A DNA stretch of 64,000 bases, from NCBI GenBank assembly GCA_001599355.1, contig BCGQ01000004.1:255249-319248 (forward strand), in the 5' to 3' direction. The position numbers and the translations under genes are program-made. The stretch is from Nakazawaea peltata (taxonomy: Eukaryota; Ascomycota; Pichiomycetes; Alaninales; Pachysolenaceae). Below, piece after piece: positions 47,035 to 57,756 of this stretch; position 1 is the first letter of the stretch; each line of letters begins with the position of its first letter. Below the pieces are notes generated by a model, which had not been told where the DNA came from, did no database searches, and saw only the letters and a list, made by a program, of their open reading frames with translations.

Positions 47035-48159
47035 CAAAAGATAAGGTGCAACGCTTCAGCAAGCAAATTACAAAAAAAGGGGGATATAAGACAATAGTGA
47101 GGCTGAAAATTGATGATGTCAAGACAGGTGCTAACTTGGTGCCTATTGCCTGGTAGCAGAGGGGTTCAGGTTTAGTCTTTCCTGAAACGGAAGGTGAGAT
47201 TATATTTTTTCTATAAATGGAAATTCCACGGGATTCTATATGTCCGGTTTAGAAGGGTGCGCAGCCAGGTTTTGCCACCTCTCTCTTACAACCATTTGGA
47301 GCAGTTCGCTCGAACGAAAGTTCTATCTTAAAAAATTCCGCGACAGCGCTACAGTAGTCCCACCAAGAAATAAAAAACACTCCCAAATACTTCACCTTCT
47401 GATCTACCTCTATACAAAATTTGGCGATGGATGGATAATATTTAATACCATTCAATAGACTTTAAAAACTTCTACTATGTCCGACCACTTCTATTAGGTT
47501 TGCGCTGGTTATGTAGCCCCGGCCCAAACTCAAATGCTCAGAATCACATTATTTCCCGTTAGAAGAGGTTTAAGAAAATACCTCTGACCAATCAAATCGC
47601 GCACTTGCACTGGTTGCCATGGAAACTTCTTTTTTTTGTCGAGTTTTTTATAAAAAAAAATCAATTTTCTTCAATCCTTTTCCTTTCGCAATACTTTTTT
47701 ACATTTTTTTTTACTATTTCTCAAGCAGAAAAAAAAAAGAGAAGGAGAATATACTCTTTAGGGTTAGGAATTTTCATAAATTACTAGCTCAAAATCTCTT
47801 TTCCCTATTAGAATCCTTGTTCTATATATTAGTATATAACTTCAAGGTTTTCATTTTTAAATCCAAGAGGAATAGGATATCGACTACTCGAGACAGACTA
47901 CTGTATTATTCAGATACATCTGATCTGCTTGTGGGTTGCCATTTCTTTTTTGTCATTTAAAAAGGGGTAATTCTAATACAAATTTCTTTGACTAGAAATT
48001 TCTATTTGAACACGCTAGCAAGAACACCAGCCAATCAGACCTCTTCTTTGACCACTTGACTGTGCCCGCTCAAAGATTTTTTGGTTTTTGTTTCTGTCAT
48101 TTTTTTCGAATTTACGTGCAAATAGTTGCAAGGAAAAAGACGTGTATATCGAACCAAAA
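47035..48159. other. 1.1-kb non-coding spacer POF1 - Ser/acidic gene
   Basis: AT-rich with long T and A runs (47628-47740). CCAATCAGA- and CCAATCAAA-type CCAAT boxes occur at about 47589 and 48031. It is probably the long promoter and leader of the downstream gene. No RNA or protein gene is seen; short frames are simple-sequence artefacts. Confidence 0.4.
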
Positions 48160-49164
48160 ATGGCTTTATCATTGAAACGTTCGAGCTCAAGCTTGCCATT
48201 TTCTTCCACTCCACGACCATTGAAGAAATGTCGTCGTGACAACTTCTTGTTTGCATTGACTAAGTCTTCTAACTATGTCAGCTCGTCGTCGTCTGAAGAA
48301 GAAGATGAATATGATGAATATGCTGAAGAATATCAATTAGCAAAAAGAAGAAAGTCCACCCTTACGAGAAGAAGTAGTACTATGTCTGCTGCTGAGACTC
48401 CTCTCAATATTGAGTTGTCTCGTGCTGTCTCATTGTATTCTGATGATGAGGATGATGAAGACGAGGAGAATCGCAGAGAGACTGGTTCGACTGTTTCTTC
48501 TCCTCTTTCTTATAATTCGAAAAAAGATTTGAATACAAGAAAGAGTCACTCAAGAAAGAATTCTTCGAGTAATATATTGAAGGACTCTGCTATCAACAAC
48601 ATGATCAATAATAGTAATGTTAGCAGCAATGATGTCAGATACCTGCCAGAATCAGACCGTATTGCTAGATCTCGTTGTTTCGAGTATTTAGTCGGTGCTA
48701 TCGATGAGGCTTGGGCAAGATATTGTGATGCTGCTACTTATGCTGAAGATTGTGCAGCTGATGCTTCTGCTGCAGCTGACGCAAGAAGATCTGCAATTGG
48801 GGCTGTCGTCTCTACTGACAATGAGAGTGATGCCTCTTCTGGTACAGCTTGTTCAAGTTCTTCTTTTGCTGAGACTGAAATGACTGAGTACTCAGAGTCT
48901 GAGGTCAATTCGAAGAAAGAGAGACTGGAACAAGCTGAGCAACAGACTTCTTTGCAAAATTTGAAGGACAGATTGACAAATGCTAAGTATTACTTGCAAG
49001 ATTTTGTTGATAGTGATGTCTACGATGACTGTGTCGCCTTCTGGAGAAGATGGGACATGATCAAGTACTGTACCATAGAATTAGTTGAGGACGATGAGGA
49101 GGAAGATATTGTCGAAAGCACTATCGATGAATTGGAGAATGGACGTTGTCCTTCTACAGTTTGA
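48160..49164 (+). CDS. Ser-rich/acidic protein of unknown function
   Basis: A 334-aa protein from the ATG in CAAAAATGGCT (48160). The N-terminus is basic and Ser-rich (LKRSSSSLPFSSTPRPLKKCRRDNF), with probable nuclear signals and an RRKST/RRSST phosphosite cluster. Acidic runs (SSSSSEEEDEYDEYAEEY and DDEDDEDEE) follow. A helical Ala-rich core (about 187-225: SRCFEYLVGAIDEAWARYCDAATYAEDCAADA) and a conserved-looking end (DVYDDCVAFWRRWDMIKYCTIE), then acidic DDEEEDI, complete the protein. The alternating helices suggest a small all-alpha domain. I do not recognise the family. Confidence 0.78.
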   Translation: MALSLKRSSSSLPFSSTPRPLKKCRRDNFLFALTKSSNYVSSSSSEEEDEYDEYAEEYQLAKRRKSTLTRRSSTMSAAETPLNIELSRAVSLYSDDEDDEDEENRRETGSTVSSPLSYNSKKDLNTRKSHSRKNSSSNILKDSAINNMINNSNVSSNDVRYLPESDRIARSRCFEYLVGAIDEAWARYCDAATYAEDCAADASAAADARRSAIGAVVSTDNESDASSGTACSSSSFAETEMTEYSESEVNSKKERLEQAEQQTSLQNLKDRLTNAKYYLQDFVDSDVYDDCVAFWRRWDMIKYCTIELVEDDEEEDIVESTIDELENGRCPSTV

Positions 49165-49590
49165 GCTCCCATCGCATTATTTATACACATATCGGGGTGT
49201 CGCTGTTTTTTATTGGGGTTTGATTTTTGATCACATTTTTTTTTGCGTTTTCTAACTGGGTTTTGTCTTTTCTTTGGTGTATTTTTGGTTGCTAAAGGGA
49301 TGTCGGTTTGGTTATTGTTATTTTCTCAAGTTGATAGGTTGTTTGTTCCACTACTCTGTTTTTTTATCATTATATTATAGGGTTGATTTCGTGTTGTATA
49401 TTAGTTGGGTTTAAGAGTATGGAGTGGGACAAAAAGAATAAGAGGCCTCCGAGATGATTACATGTTGACAATAGAAGGGCATCAGACAAAGAAAAAGAGA
49501 ATAAACTCCAGTTCTCAAGTATATGTATTCTTAAGTATATATATAATATGAAGTATGAGATTTTCATGAATGAATTCCTGATGTAGTTAC
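49165..49590. other. Convergent spacer to KAR4
   Basis: A 426-bp T-rich 3' region with (GT/TTT)-rich runs and a TATATATAATATG patch near 49540. No gene is seen. Confidence 0.35.
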
Positions 49591-50619
49591 TTAACCTTTA
49601 GTTCTCGATATAGGTGACTTTGGCCTAAGATTATCAATTTCGGCATCGTAGGGGATGTTGGTAGTGCCAACTTCGGCTGAAAGAGATTGAAGATACTTTT
49701 TAGGTGTAAAATTATTGAGTAAAACATCAGGAGAGAGGGTTACCCAACCTTTTCTCGGTTTGATGGGATGGTTGAAGCCAGTACTTGATGGAATTATATG
49801 CAATCTTCTGGTTGCGGATGAGAAATTCTCTGCGACCTGATAAATATATTCAGGAACAGCGAAATTTCCTGGGTTGGAATCGACCTCAAGATCGGTATTG
49901 ACGTTACAATGAATAAGATGCGAATCAGTGGATCTTCTCACGGTACCGGTGATCAACATCCAGCAATGCCATTGTGAATTAGTGAGCAAAGAATCCGAGT
50001 CCTGAGCGACACCAGAGGTCGAATCTGGAGGAGCTAGAGGGACAAAGACCAATTCTTCGGATCTTCTAAATTTCTTGGCCCAAACAGCATCTTTCTTGTT
50101 AAGCAAGTTATGCAATTCTCTAATTTTGTTAGTTGATGCCCAAATGAATAAGAACCCCGGTTTAGTGACAAGTCTTTCAAGAGGAAGTCTCTCCAAAAGG
50201 GGAAGGAGAAACTGGTTCTCAGCTAATGCGCCTATCATGACGACTTCAAACTTTAAATTGTGTTGAATCCAATTTTCCAAAGTAGGCAAGATATTGGACG
50301 AATCGCAACGGCATCCAAAAGGCCGAGTAGCATATTGAGCCACTTTGCTCAGTTTTAAATCCATTAATCTCTGTAACCTGGGATAACCTTCTAAAGGGTT
50401 GTCTATATTACGAATATAGGAGGCGGGGACCTCCCCTGTGTGTAAATGATGAATGGTAAGATCATTGGACACTTGAACTGGAACAACAGACATTTTGTCT
50501 CGAAAATTTGGACTTGCCAATTGATTGTTTAAAGTCTCCTGCTGTTGAAGCAATAGCTTCCTTAGGGTCAGATAGTAATTTGAGGGATCTACTGTGGTGT
50601 TTTGGGGTGAAGATTTCAT
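49591..50619 (-). CDS. KAR4: Karyogamy factor Kar4 (METTL14-like MTA70 protein)
   Basis: A 342-aa protein, same size as S. cerevisiae Kar4 (335 aa). It belongs to the MTA70 methyltransferase family but lacks the catalytic DPPW: the equivalent strand reads FEVVMIGALAENQF. Diagnostic Kar4 blocks are present: FLFIWASTNKIRELHNLLN, KKFRRSEELVFVPL, QWHCWMLITGTVRRSTDSHLIHCNVNTD, ENFSSATRRLHIIPSSTG and GWVTLSPDVLLNNF. Kar4 works with Ste12 at karyogamy genes during mating and with Ime4 in meiotic mRNA methylation. Pheromone response elements lie upstream. Confidence 0.95.
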   Translation of the reverse strand: MKSSPQNTTVDPSNYYLTLRKLLLQQQETLNNQLASPNFRDKMSVVPVQVSNDLTIHHLHTGEVPASYIRNIDNPLEGYPRLQRLMDLKLSKVAQYATRPFGCRCDSSNILPTLENWIQHNLKFEVVMIGALAENQFLLPLLERLPLERLVTKPGFLFIWASTNKIRELHNLLNKKDAVWAKKFRRSEELVFVPLAPPDSTSGVAQDSDSLLTNSQWHCWMLITGTVRRSTDSHLIHCNVNTDLEVDSNPGNFAVPEYIYQVAENFSSATRRLHIIPSSTGFNHPIKPRKGWVTLSPDVLLNNFTPKKYLQSLSAEVGTTNIPYDAEIDNLRPKSPISRTKG

Positions 50620-51311
50620 TGTGATAGCGGTGTATTTAATCTTTGTTCGATTCTTGTTAATACAATTATATGTTCTATTATATATAACACCGTAGTTGTC
50701 ACAAGTTTCATAATTGAAACGATTCCGAATAGCTTGTTGAAAAGGGGGTTGCTTCAGATCTGCCGCACTGTGTGAAGGGGGTGTTCCTAAAATTCGTAAA
50801 ATGCTATGAAACGAGTCTCTTGGTACTGAAACAATTATGAGACAGATGAGGGAGATAAGATAGGAGTTGGATAGGTGTGAAATGTTTGAAGAGTTTGAAA
50901 TAGCTGCTGCTGGTCAACATTTTGTGTCCAAGCTGCATCATTCTGTTCATTCACCACACACCCCCTTCACCTTTCTCGTTCCCACCCCCTTTTAACTACC
51001 CCTCTACCCCTTTTCTCTTCTCTTTCTCTTCCCCTTAAGCTCTGCGCTATTCCAACTCCGCGCCTGAGATGAGCTCCCCCTTTTCCTCTTCTTCGCGCTC
51101 CTTTTAAAAGAAAAATAAACATAAAGACACTTTTTAAAAGGGGGGCAAGACAAGTTGGTTGATCGGGAGATACATCCAGTACGCGGGGCTTGATGATAAC
51201 CTTGAAGATTTAGTATCTCTACAACCAACTTAGCATATCGTATACACTGGCATCCTTAAAAAACCTTTTCCCTTTAGGCGCCGTTTCATTTAATATCGAT
51301 CCCAAATTGAG
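50620..51311. promoter_or_regulatory. Divergent promoter KAR4 / CLC exchanger
   Basis: A 692-bp shared promoter. The KAR4 side has pheromone response elements (own entry). The CLC side has a C/T-rich sense tract (50955-51040). No gene is seen. Confidence 0.45.
50705..50833 (-). promoter_or_regulatory. Pheromone response elements upstream of KAR4
   Basis: GTTTCATAATTGAAAC (50705-50720) is a head-to-head pair of the Ste12 core TGAAAC. Further TGAAAC copies lie at 50807-50812 and, as a full TGAAACA, at 50827-50833. That is four cores within 130 bp, starting 86 bp before the KAR4 ATG. KAR4 is a known Ste12 target in S. cerevisiae. Confidence 0.6.
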
Positions 51312-54215
51312 ATGAGGAACACCAAAGTACAGCCGATGACGAGCGCTTCGGATGAGAATGCGTCCGATAGAACTCGGGATCCTTCTACTGAGAGATCAAA
51401 TAGCAATAGAATTGTCTCAAGGTTGAGGTCAATTCCTTCTATTAGAACTGACTCTCTGGATGAACCATCACTTCCTCCTTTATTACATTTCCCATCTCAA
51501 CTGTTACTTGATGCCACTTATAATACGAGTTTGAGATCTCCTCGTTTACCTCAAACTCCTGCTGCTGTTCCGCCTACCGGAATAGCTTCATCAGGTGAAT
51601 TCTTTGCTGACCGTGATGAGACACAATCGTTGCTTGGCGTCTCCCGTCCTCTGTTATTCCGAAACAGATCATTACAACCACAGGCATCTATTTATGGAAG
51701 TATTAGGGGCGGCCCAGATACTACGTTTGCCTCTTATGATGAACATCCCGCTGTTCCAGAGACTGAGAAGACCAATTTTTATGATGATTTCACCACTATT
51801 GACTGGCTTGATAACTCGATTCAGCAATCAGAAAGACTCTCTAATTTGACTCGTATGGCTAATCGTTCCTGGCGTATGAAACTTAAAAAGAATTTTGATC
51901 ATGCCAAGAGCTGGATTTTGATCGTCATCATATCGTTTAGTTGTGCCATTTTACTGTACTGCATAGACGTAGTTGAGAATTTATTGATCGACTTGAAGCG
52001 TGGGTACTGTGTCTCAAGCTGGTTCTTGAGCGAGAGTGCTTGTTGCAGTGGCTATAAGCCTCCACTGGGGACGAAGGGCAACGAAATATTTAGATATGTG
52101 CATCATTTAGAGGCTCCTGACTCAGCATTATGTCCAAAATTCAAAACATGGTCAGAGTTCTTCAATGTTGGAGATTCTAACAGTTCCTTCGATATAGAGT
52201 TTGCCATTTACCTGTCTTTATGTATCATCTTAGCCTTCCTGGCTGTACAGATTACTTTGCTTACAAAGACAACAAATCCATTGCTCTATCTGCAACAACA
52301 ATCTTCTGAGGAAGAGGCTACAGGGAAGGATTCTCATGCATCAACTTCAGCTCACCGTAACTACAAGGTCTGGTATACTGCTTATGGATCCGGTGTGCCT
52401 GAAGTCAAGACCATTTTATCAGGGTTTGTTATTCGTAAATTTTTGGGTACTTGGACATTGATATGTAAACTGCTGTCTTTGGTCTTGGCTATCGCATCAG
52501 GAATGTCTCTCGGTAAAGAAGGCCCTTACGTTCATTTATCAGCTTGTATCGGTAACATCTGCTGTCGTATTTTCAATAAGATTCATCGTAATGATTTAGA
52601 GAGAAGGCAAATCCTTAGTGCTGCCGCAAGTGCAGGTGTCCTGTTACTGTTCGGGTCTCCTTTGGGAGCTGTTTTGTTCACCATCGAAGAGGTGGCGTAC
52701 TATTTACCAATCAACCAATTGTTTCATATCTTCATTTGTGCGATGATGTCGACTTTATTTTTGAAATTTTTGAACCCTTATGGGACCGGGAAGACAGTCT
52801 TGTTCGAGGTTGAATATACAAGTGATTGGGTACCTCTTGAAATATTGTCATTTATAGTCATTGGTGTTGCTGGAGGTGTATTTGGTGCTGCTTTTTGTAC
52901 CTTCACTCAATGGTGGGGTCGTCATTACAGGTCTCTTAGTTTTATCAAGGATAAACCTGTTGTTGAAGTACTAATAATTGCTGTTTTGACGGCTATAACC
53001 ACATTCTACAACAAATATACTAAGATTGCTACAACTGAATTACTTTATCAATTAGCAAGTCCTTGTACAATTGAGAATTTGTGCCCAGTTTTGGACTTTC
53101 AACAAGTTTCAGATGCCGGAGGAATAACTACAGTCAATCAATCTAAGTTAATGGCTGATTTGGGTGATATTTCGGTAGCATTTATTGTCAAATTAGTACT
53201 CACATCAGTTACTTTTGGACTGAAATTGCCCCTGGGTATCTATGTACCTTCAATGACCATTGGGCTGTTGTTCGGAAGATTCTTTGCTATGTCTCTTGAG
53301 TATACATTGGGATCACGAGATAGTTGTAGTACGGTGTCTAATTCAGAGATGTGTACGACAAGAGTTGACTTCGGAATCTACGCAATGATTGGGGCCGGTC
53401 TGTTTATGGCTGGTGTCACCCGTATGGGAGTTACATTGGCCCTGATATTATTCGAGTTAACTTCATCTTATTCGTACGTGCTTCCAATTTCAATTCTGAT
53501 AGCCATATCCAACTGGGTGGCCAACATGCTTGAGCCTTCTTCATTATATGAATTATTGATCCTGAAGAATGACTTCCCATTCTTGGACAATAGGTCGACT
53601 CCAGTTTTCATCGACAAGACAGCTCGAGCTGTAGATTTAATCTCTCAAAAAGATAGTTTACAGTACACTATTGATATTTCAGATTCGCCTTATTATCCAA
53701 TGTCGGTCATGAGAGCTAAATTGCGTCTTTTACAGCAAAGCTCTTTACTAGATGGATGCCTTTCTGTTGTAAAATCTCACGGTGATGTTCTTATAGGGTT
53801 GATACCTGCACCGTCTTTAGAGTTTCAGTTAGATAAATTGGACAATTTTGCACAGGAATATAATATCCAAGAAGAGATCATGGTTAAATTGCTGAATGAA
53901 CATGATCCAGATCAAAGTTTCGGGTCTAACTCAGACCTTGTTTCAAATTTATCTGATGTCTCCGAATTATCTCATTTACCTCAAGAGGAAGTCATAGTTC
54001 TGTTATTGAATAAGTTGACCGATTTCACGCAGATAATAGATCACAACCCAATCTATATCGATCATGATAGTAGATTGAGTCTTGTATATTCGGTATTCAG
54101 TAAGTTAGGGACTAGAGAGATTTGTATGCTCAATGCTGATGGTAAATTTTGTGGAACTCTTCACAAGAAAGTGTTTATTGATTACTGCAAGAGGCAGAAA
54201 CTGAAACATAATTAG
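51312..54215 (+). CDS. GEF1: CLC-type chloride/proton exchanger (Gef1 family)
   Basis: A 967-aa protein, longer than Gef1 (779 aa) through an extended Ser-rich N-terminus. CLC hallmarks: GSGVPEVK (359-366), GKEGP (401-405, gating Glu403), TIEEVAYYLP with the proton-glutamate pair near E459/E460, and FGAKLPAGIYVPS around 637-645. Both CTG codons there (53220, 53232) fall on the usual small residue. Keeping both glutamates marks an exchanger, not a channel. The C-terminal ~200 residues hold two CBS domains. Gef1 acidifies Golgi/endosomal vesicles and supports copper loading of Fet3. Confidence 0.88.
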   Translation: MRNTKVQPMTSASDENASDRTRDPSTERSNSNRIVSRLRSIPSIRTDSLDEPSLPPLLHFPSQLLLDATYNTSLRSPRLPQTPAAVPPTGIASSGEFFADRDETQSLLGVSRPLLFRNRSLQPQASIYGSIRGGPDTTFASYDEHPAVPETEKTNFYDDFTTIDWLDNSIQQSERLSNLTRMANRSWRMKLKKNFDHAKSWILIVIISFSCAILLYCIDVVENLLIDLKRGYCVSSWFLSESACCSGYKPPLGTKGNEIFRYVHHLEAPDSALCPKFKTWSEFFNVGDSNSSFDIEFAIYLSLCIILAFLAVQITLLTKTTNPLLYLQQQSSEEEATGKDSHASTSAHRNYKVWYTAYGSGVPEVKTILSGFVIRKFLGTWTLICKLLSLVLAIASGMSLGKEGPYVHLSACIGNICCRIFNKIHRNDLERRQILSAAASAGVLLLFGSPLGAVLFTIEEVAYYLPINQLFHIFICAMMSTLFLKFLNPYGTGKTVLFEVEYTSDWVPLEILSFIVIGVAGGVFGAAFCTFTQWWGRHYRSLSFIKDKPVVEVLIIAVLTAITTFYNKYTKIATTELLYQLASPCTIENLCPVLDFQQVSDAGGITTVNQSKLMADLGDISVAFIVKLVLTSVTFGLKLPLGIYVPSMTIGLLFGRFFAMSLEYTLGSRDSCSTVSNSEMCTTRVDFGIYAMIGAGLFMAGVTRMGVTLALILFELTSSYSYVLPISILIAISNWVANMLEPSSLYELLILKNDFPFLDNRSTPVFIDKTARAVDLISQKDSLQYTIDISDSPYYPMSVMRAKLRLLQQSSLLDGCLSVVKSHGDVLIGLIPAPSLEFQLDKLDNFAQEYNIQEEIMVKLLNEHDPDQSFGSNSDLVSNLSDVSELSHLPQEEVIVLLLNKLTDFTQIIDHNPIYIDHDSRLSLVYSVFSKLGTREICMLNADGKFCGTLHKKVFIDYCKRQKLKHN

Positions 54216-54438
54216 AATTGCATTAATATTTGAACAGTTTGTAGAATAATTCTCCTTTCTCCTTTTTCTCTCGGGCCTCCTTCCTTAATTCCTCAGACTT
54301 TCCCCTGTTCATCCCTTTCCCCACCCTTCCAGCCTTCTCATCTCCCCTTAGCATTTTACTAAAATACACGACACTGAAAACTATACAAGAAGTCAGCGCT
54401 AAAAATTCACCATCGATGAGGAAGACCCAAAGATCGTC
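54216..54438. promoter_or_regulatory. Short spacer CLC - KH-like gene A
   Basis: A 223-bp gap with a pyrimidine-rich stretch (54250-54345). No gene is seen. Confidence 0.35.
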
Positions 54439-55242
54439 ATGGTGCTTGTACCTCCTGCAACTAGAAGAGTTCCAGTTCGATTGATGATACCCAAGGTCGC
54501 ACGAAAACTGATCACCAGTCCAGGTTTTTCAAAATATATAAACCAAACAACAGATATTTCCTTCTCTTCTGACTGCATAGTGAAATCACCAGAGGTCCAT
54601 CAGGAGTTACCGTTTGATATTCTCAGTGTTGATGATGTACCGTTACTTAGAATGGAACTGTTTATGATCGGTGTGTCCAAAGTTATCAATGGGAAAGATA
54701 TTTGGCTGGATTTTGGCTCATCTCGGTATACAAAAGTCCCCATTAGATATAATTATTATTCAGATTTGCCCTTACGCACTAAATGGATTCTCCCACGAGA
54801 ATTTGTGAAGACATTGACTAAAAAAGACGATGAATTCAGGACATTTAATAGTGATAAATGGGTATATGTCGATGATTTTCAACTTTCTCAAATCCCTATA
54901 CATTTGAATATCCCCACTCAGTCTATAGTGATAAGTAAACTTAAGAACAAGTACCTGAATTACTTGAAAAGACAGCTGGAACGAAATGCTGAATTACTAG
55001 ATAATGACATATATCCATTTAATGAGGCACATCATGATGTGCAGGTATTCAGATTTGATGACCTACAACGTATTTTAGACAACAGTATTTCTATCCAACA
55101 TCATACCGGTTGCGCCCTAAGTGTCCCAAAATATCACCCCAGAGCATACAGGAACGAAGATTTATTAGAATTGAATCTCACAGGTCCTTCAAAGCAGGCA
55201 CTCATGAGGCTGCTGAAGACATTGCATAAATATAGATTATGA
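54439..55242 (+). CDS. Divergent KH-like protein A
   Basis: A 267-aa protein with no named family. Two or three segments look like worn KH repeats. The start is VPVRLMIPKVARKAITSPGF (CTG read as Ala), a strand-helix pair in the position of the KH GxxG loop but without that loop. The end is LTGPSKQALMRAAKTLHKY, like the last KH strand and helix. The same landmarks, with NGKxI and (I/F)(L/F)PxxF(V/I)xxL blocks between, occur in the gene at 57757-58809. The two genes flank a zinc-protein gene and look like paralogues. RNA binding is a reasonable guess, not shown. Confidence 0.72.
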   Translation: MVLVPPATRRVPVRLMIPKVARKLITSPGFSKYINQTTDISFSSDCIVKSPEVHQELPFDILSVDDVPLLRMELFMIGVSKVINGKDIWLDFGSSRYTKVPIRYNYYSDLPLRTKWILPREFVKTLTKKDDEFRTFNSDKWVYVDDFQLSQIPIHLNIPTQSIVISKLKNKYLNYLKRQLERNAELLDNDIYPFNEAHHDVQVFRFDDLQRILDNSISIQHHTGCALSVPKYHPRAYRNEDLLELNLTGPSKQALMRLLKTLHKYRL

Positions 55243-55397
55243 TCTTAATGACTACAATATAAAATGTCAAAAAATGTAATAACTCCTCATTTATAAAATA
55301 AAACCTGGTCTCATTGGTATATAAAAATTCAAAAAAATGCTCCTTGGATGGTCTCAATAACAACTTCTATTTCTGTCACGTCTCAATTATCTCATTT

Positions 55398-56735
55398 CTA
55401 ATTTTTGGCTGATCTTCCATTCCGTCTTCTGATATCTATCAACCTACCTGTCTTGTGACTCTTTTTGTAGTGTCTTAAATAGTCTAACAATCTGTTTGGA
55501 TTCTCAGAGTTCAGATCTGAAACCCTACAGATGGTATTGCAGCCATCTACTGGACACTCAACCAGCTCAAACACTCTGTTTGTCCAATTGACCTTATTCT
55601 TCTTTTCACAATAATAAAAGTTATGACCGACTGGATCAGGAATGCTTTGACCATTGGTTTGGATTCCATGCTGGACACAAAGATGATGTCCATAATTCGA
55701 ATTCTTCAATTGACCGAACTTTATGAATGGACAGTATGGACACAATCCCTCAACTATTTGCTCATGTGCTCTTAATCGTTCATTAAACAGATAGTAGGAT
55801 CTTCTAATCTTAGGGAGATAGTTACTCTCCTTGTTCCTCCTTAATTCTAGAGTTGAATCTTCTTCTATTTCAACTCCTGAAATCTCTTGAGTCTCAGGAT
55901 CATTCCAACAATCTGATACTGTAAAGCTATTCTTTTGTCTAAACAGTTCCAACGGTGGGAGGTTCTGAATCTCACTCAATGTCATATCAAAACATCTCAA
56001 ATTTCTATAAACCGATCTGTTGTCATTTGAGTATAATGTATACTCAGAAAGGGAACGGCCAACATCATCTTTCAATTCAAATGAAGAAGAGAGGTCAGGG
56101 AAGTTGGAAATTCCAAATAGTGTTGAGAGGAAATTTGAACCTGCAATTGGAATTACAGGAGACACGGAGCTGACATTTAAGCTATCATCCGGGGTATCCT
56201 GATTTGAAGAGGCTGCCGTGACCTGATTTATCTGAGTATACGGATTATCCAATCTGATTGACAATGTTCCATTTCCAAGATAATATTGATCCAAGATTTG
56301 ATCAGCAGAGACCGAAACTTGCTGATGCTCAAGAGATATATTGTTCTCAATCAGGGGGAAATGAGTGTCGACAGCGTTCAGATTTTGTTCCATTACAAAA
56401 GTGGAAACTTGTTGCGTAGGAAGCAAGAACTGAGATTCACTGGTGGTACTGAACTGGGTAGAGACACTATGAGAGGACTCAAGTTGTTGACTCATATCAA
56501 TATAGCTTTGCACCCAGTCGTCAGCAACAAGATTCATTTGAGGAGGATCAGAAAGATAACCACCAACCACAACATCTTCTGCATTGATAACTTGTTGATC
56601 TGAACCATAAGTTGTCTCCTGCAGAGTGTTGCCTTCTTCTATATCGTCTTCGAGATCTGGAGGGTCGTTTCTAGAGTTAGAGGACCCTCCATCCCAGTTC
56701 ACCAACCAAGAAACGGGCTGCACCTTTCCAGTCAT
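55398..56735 (-). CDS. Rua1-type zinc protein (probable transcription regulator)
   Basis: A 445-aa protein. The N-terminal ~290 residues are acidic, Ser/Gln-rich and disordered, like an activation region. The C-terminal ~140 residues are a Rua1-C-type domain with paired Cys/His: CPYCPF...NSNYGHHLCVQHGI... PDPVGHNFYYCEKK... ECPVDGCNTICRV...LLDYLRHYKKSHK. A basic end (IDIRRRNGRSAK) follows. Rua1 activates the ustilagic acid cluster in Ustilago; yeast members are mostly uncharacterised. A role as a DNA-binding regulator is inferred from the family. Confidence 0.8.
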   Translation of the reverse strand: MTGKVQPVSWLVNWDGGSSNSRNDPPDLEDDIEEGNTLQETTYGSDQQVINAEDVVVGGYLSDPPQMNLVADDWVQSYIDMSQQLESSHSVSTQFSTTSESQFLLPTQQVSTFVMEQNLNAVDTHFPLIENNISLEHQQVSVSADQILDQYYLGNGTLSIRLDNPYTQINQVTAASSNQDTPDDSLNVSSVSPVIPIAGSNFLSTLFGISNFPDLSSSFELKDDVGRSLSEYTLYSNDNRSVYRNLRCFDMTLSEIQNLPPLELFRQKNSFTVSDCWNDPETQEISGVEIEEDSTLELRRNKESNYLPKIRRSYYLFNERLRAHEQIVEGLCPYCPFIKFGQLKNSNYGHHLCVQHGIQTNGQSIPDPVGHNFYYCEKKNKVNWTNRVFELVECPVDGCNTICRVSDLNSENPNRLLDYLRHYKKSHKTGRLIDIRRRNGRSAKN

Positions 56736-57756
56736 ATGAGCTTTATATAACTAGTAAAATATATTACAATGTGCTATGGATGGAATATTTATCATTTAAA
56801 AAGTAATTTGGAAGACATATTCGCCGAGTTAGATGATCCTCAACAGACTGGAATCTGATCTGTAAAACCACCATTTTAGTCTGCTGTCATTCCTCAAAGC
56901 AATAGGAATTAAAAAAACTAACACTATGCTTCTCTGCACTAATAGAAAAAATGATAATCGACTTTGTCGGAAAAATCATTCTGTTACAACGATTTTATTT
57001 CATATTTAAAGTTATTCCGAATATGCATAATTAAATCGTTGTGCTGGTTTCGGCATAACCCCCTTTTTAAATTGGGGGTTTGCATTTTTCATTTTCTGCA
57101 AAAAATAGCAAAATACAATTTATGCGGGGTCCAAATGCAAGAGCGGGGAGTGAGGCAAGGTGACGCAGATGAGGGGGGTAATAAGATGGCGGGGGTAATT
57201 TTACTAAGGGAAGCAAAGGAGATTAGGGACTCGAGAGGGGACCTAAAATGGTCAAAACAACTCTAGTTCTCAACTATCCAACTTTTAAACCGATTCCAAG
57301 GGTCCCCAGAACAATATGGTACGACTTTAAACTCAAATGAGGGGTATAGATGAATCTGATAAGTAAGCAAAAATGCGCTCATTTTAGGCTCAAAAAATGA
57401 CAACAATTTACTGGAATAGGAAAGGGGAGAGAAGAGGAAATGGGGGGAGAGATGGGCGGAGAAGGCAGGAGATGCAAATGTGCAGCGTGTCCAGAATTAA
57501 AGAGCCAAGCAGGGTGCTACTAAGGACCAGAAATGTGCCAAAGTGATCGGCAAACACACACAGAGGCTTGTAAAAACGGCATTTTCTCAAAGTTGTGGAA
57601 TTGTATTGTTAAATAAAATTATTAAATAATTATAGAACTTTGGTGAAGGTAGTTTAAAGTGTGAATATTTATGAAGTGAATCTGATTCGAGCTTTGGTGC
57701 AAAAGTTTTTAATGTTATCTTTAGCTTTAACTTGCAATATATTCGAATAAACGCCA
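56736..57756. promoter_or_regulatory. 1.0-kb divergent spacer
   Basis: Shared upstream region of the Rua1-type gene and KH-like gene B. G-rich sense blocks at 57130-57240 and 57415-57470 alternate with AT-rich DNA. A ~100-codon frame at 56964 starts with TTG and lacks support. No RNA gene is seen. Confidence 0.35.
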
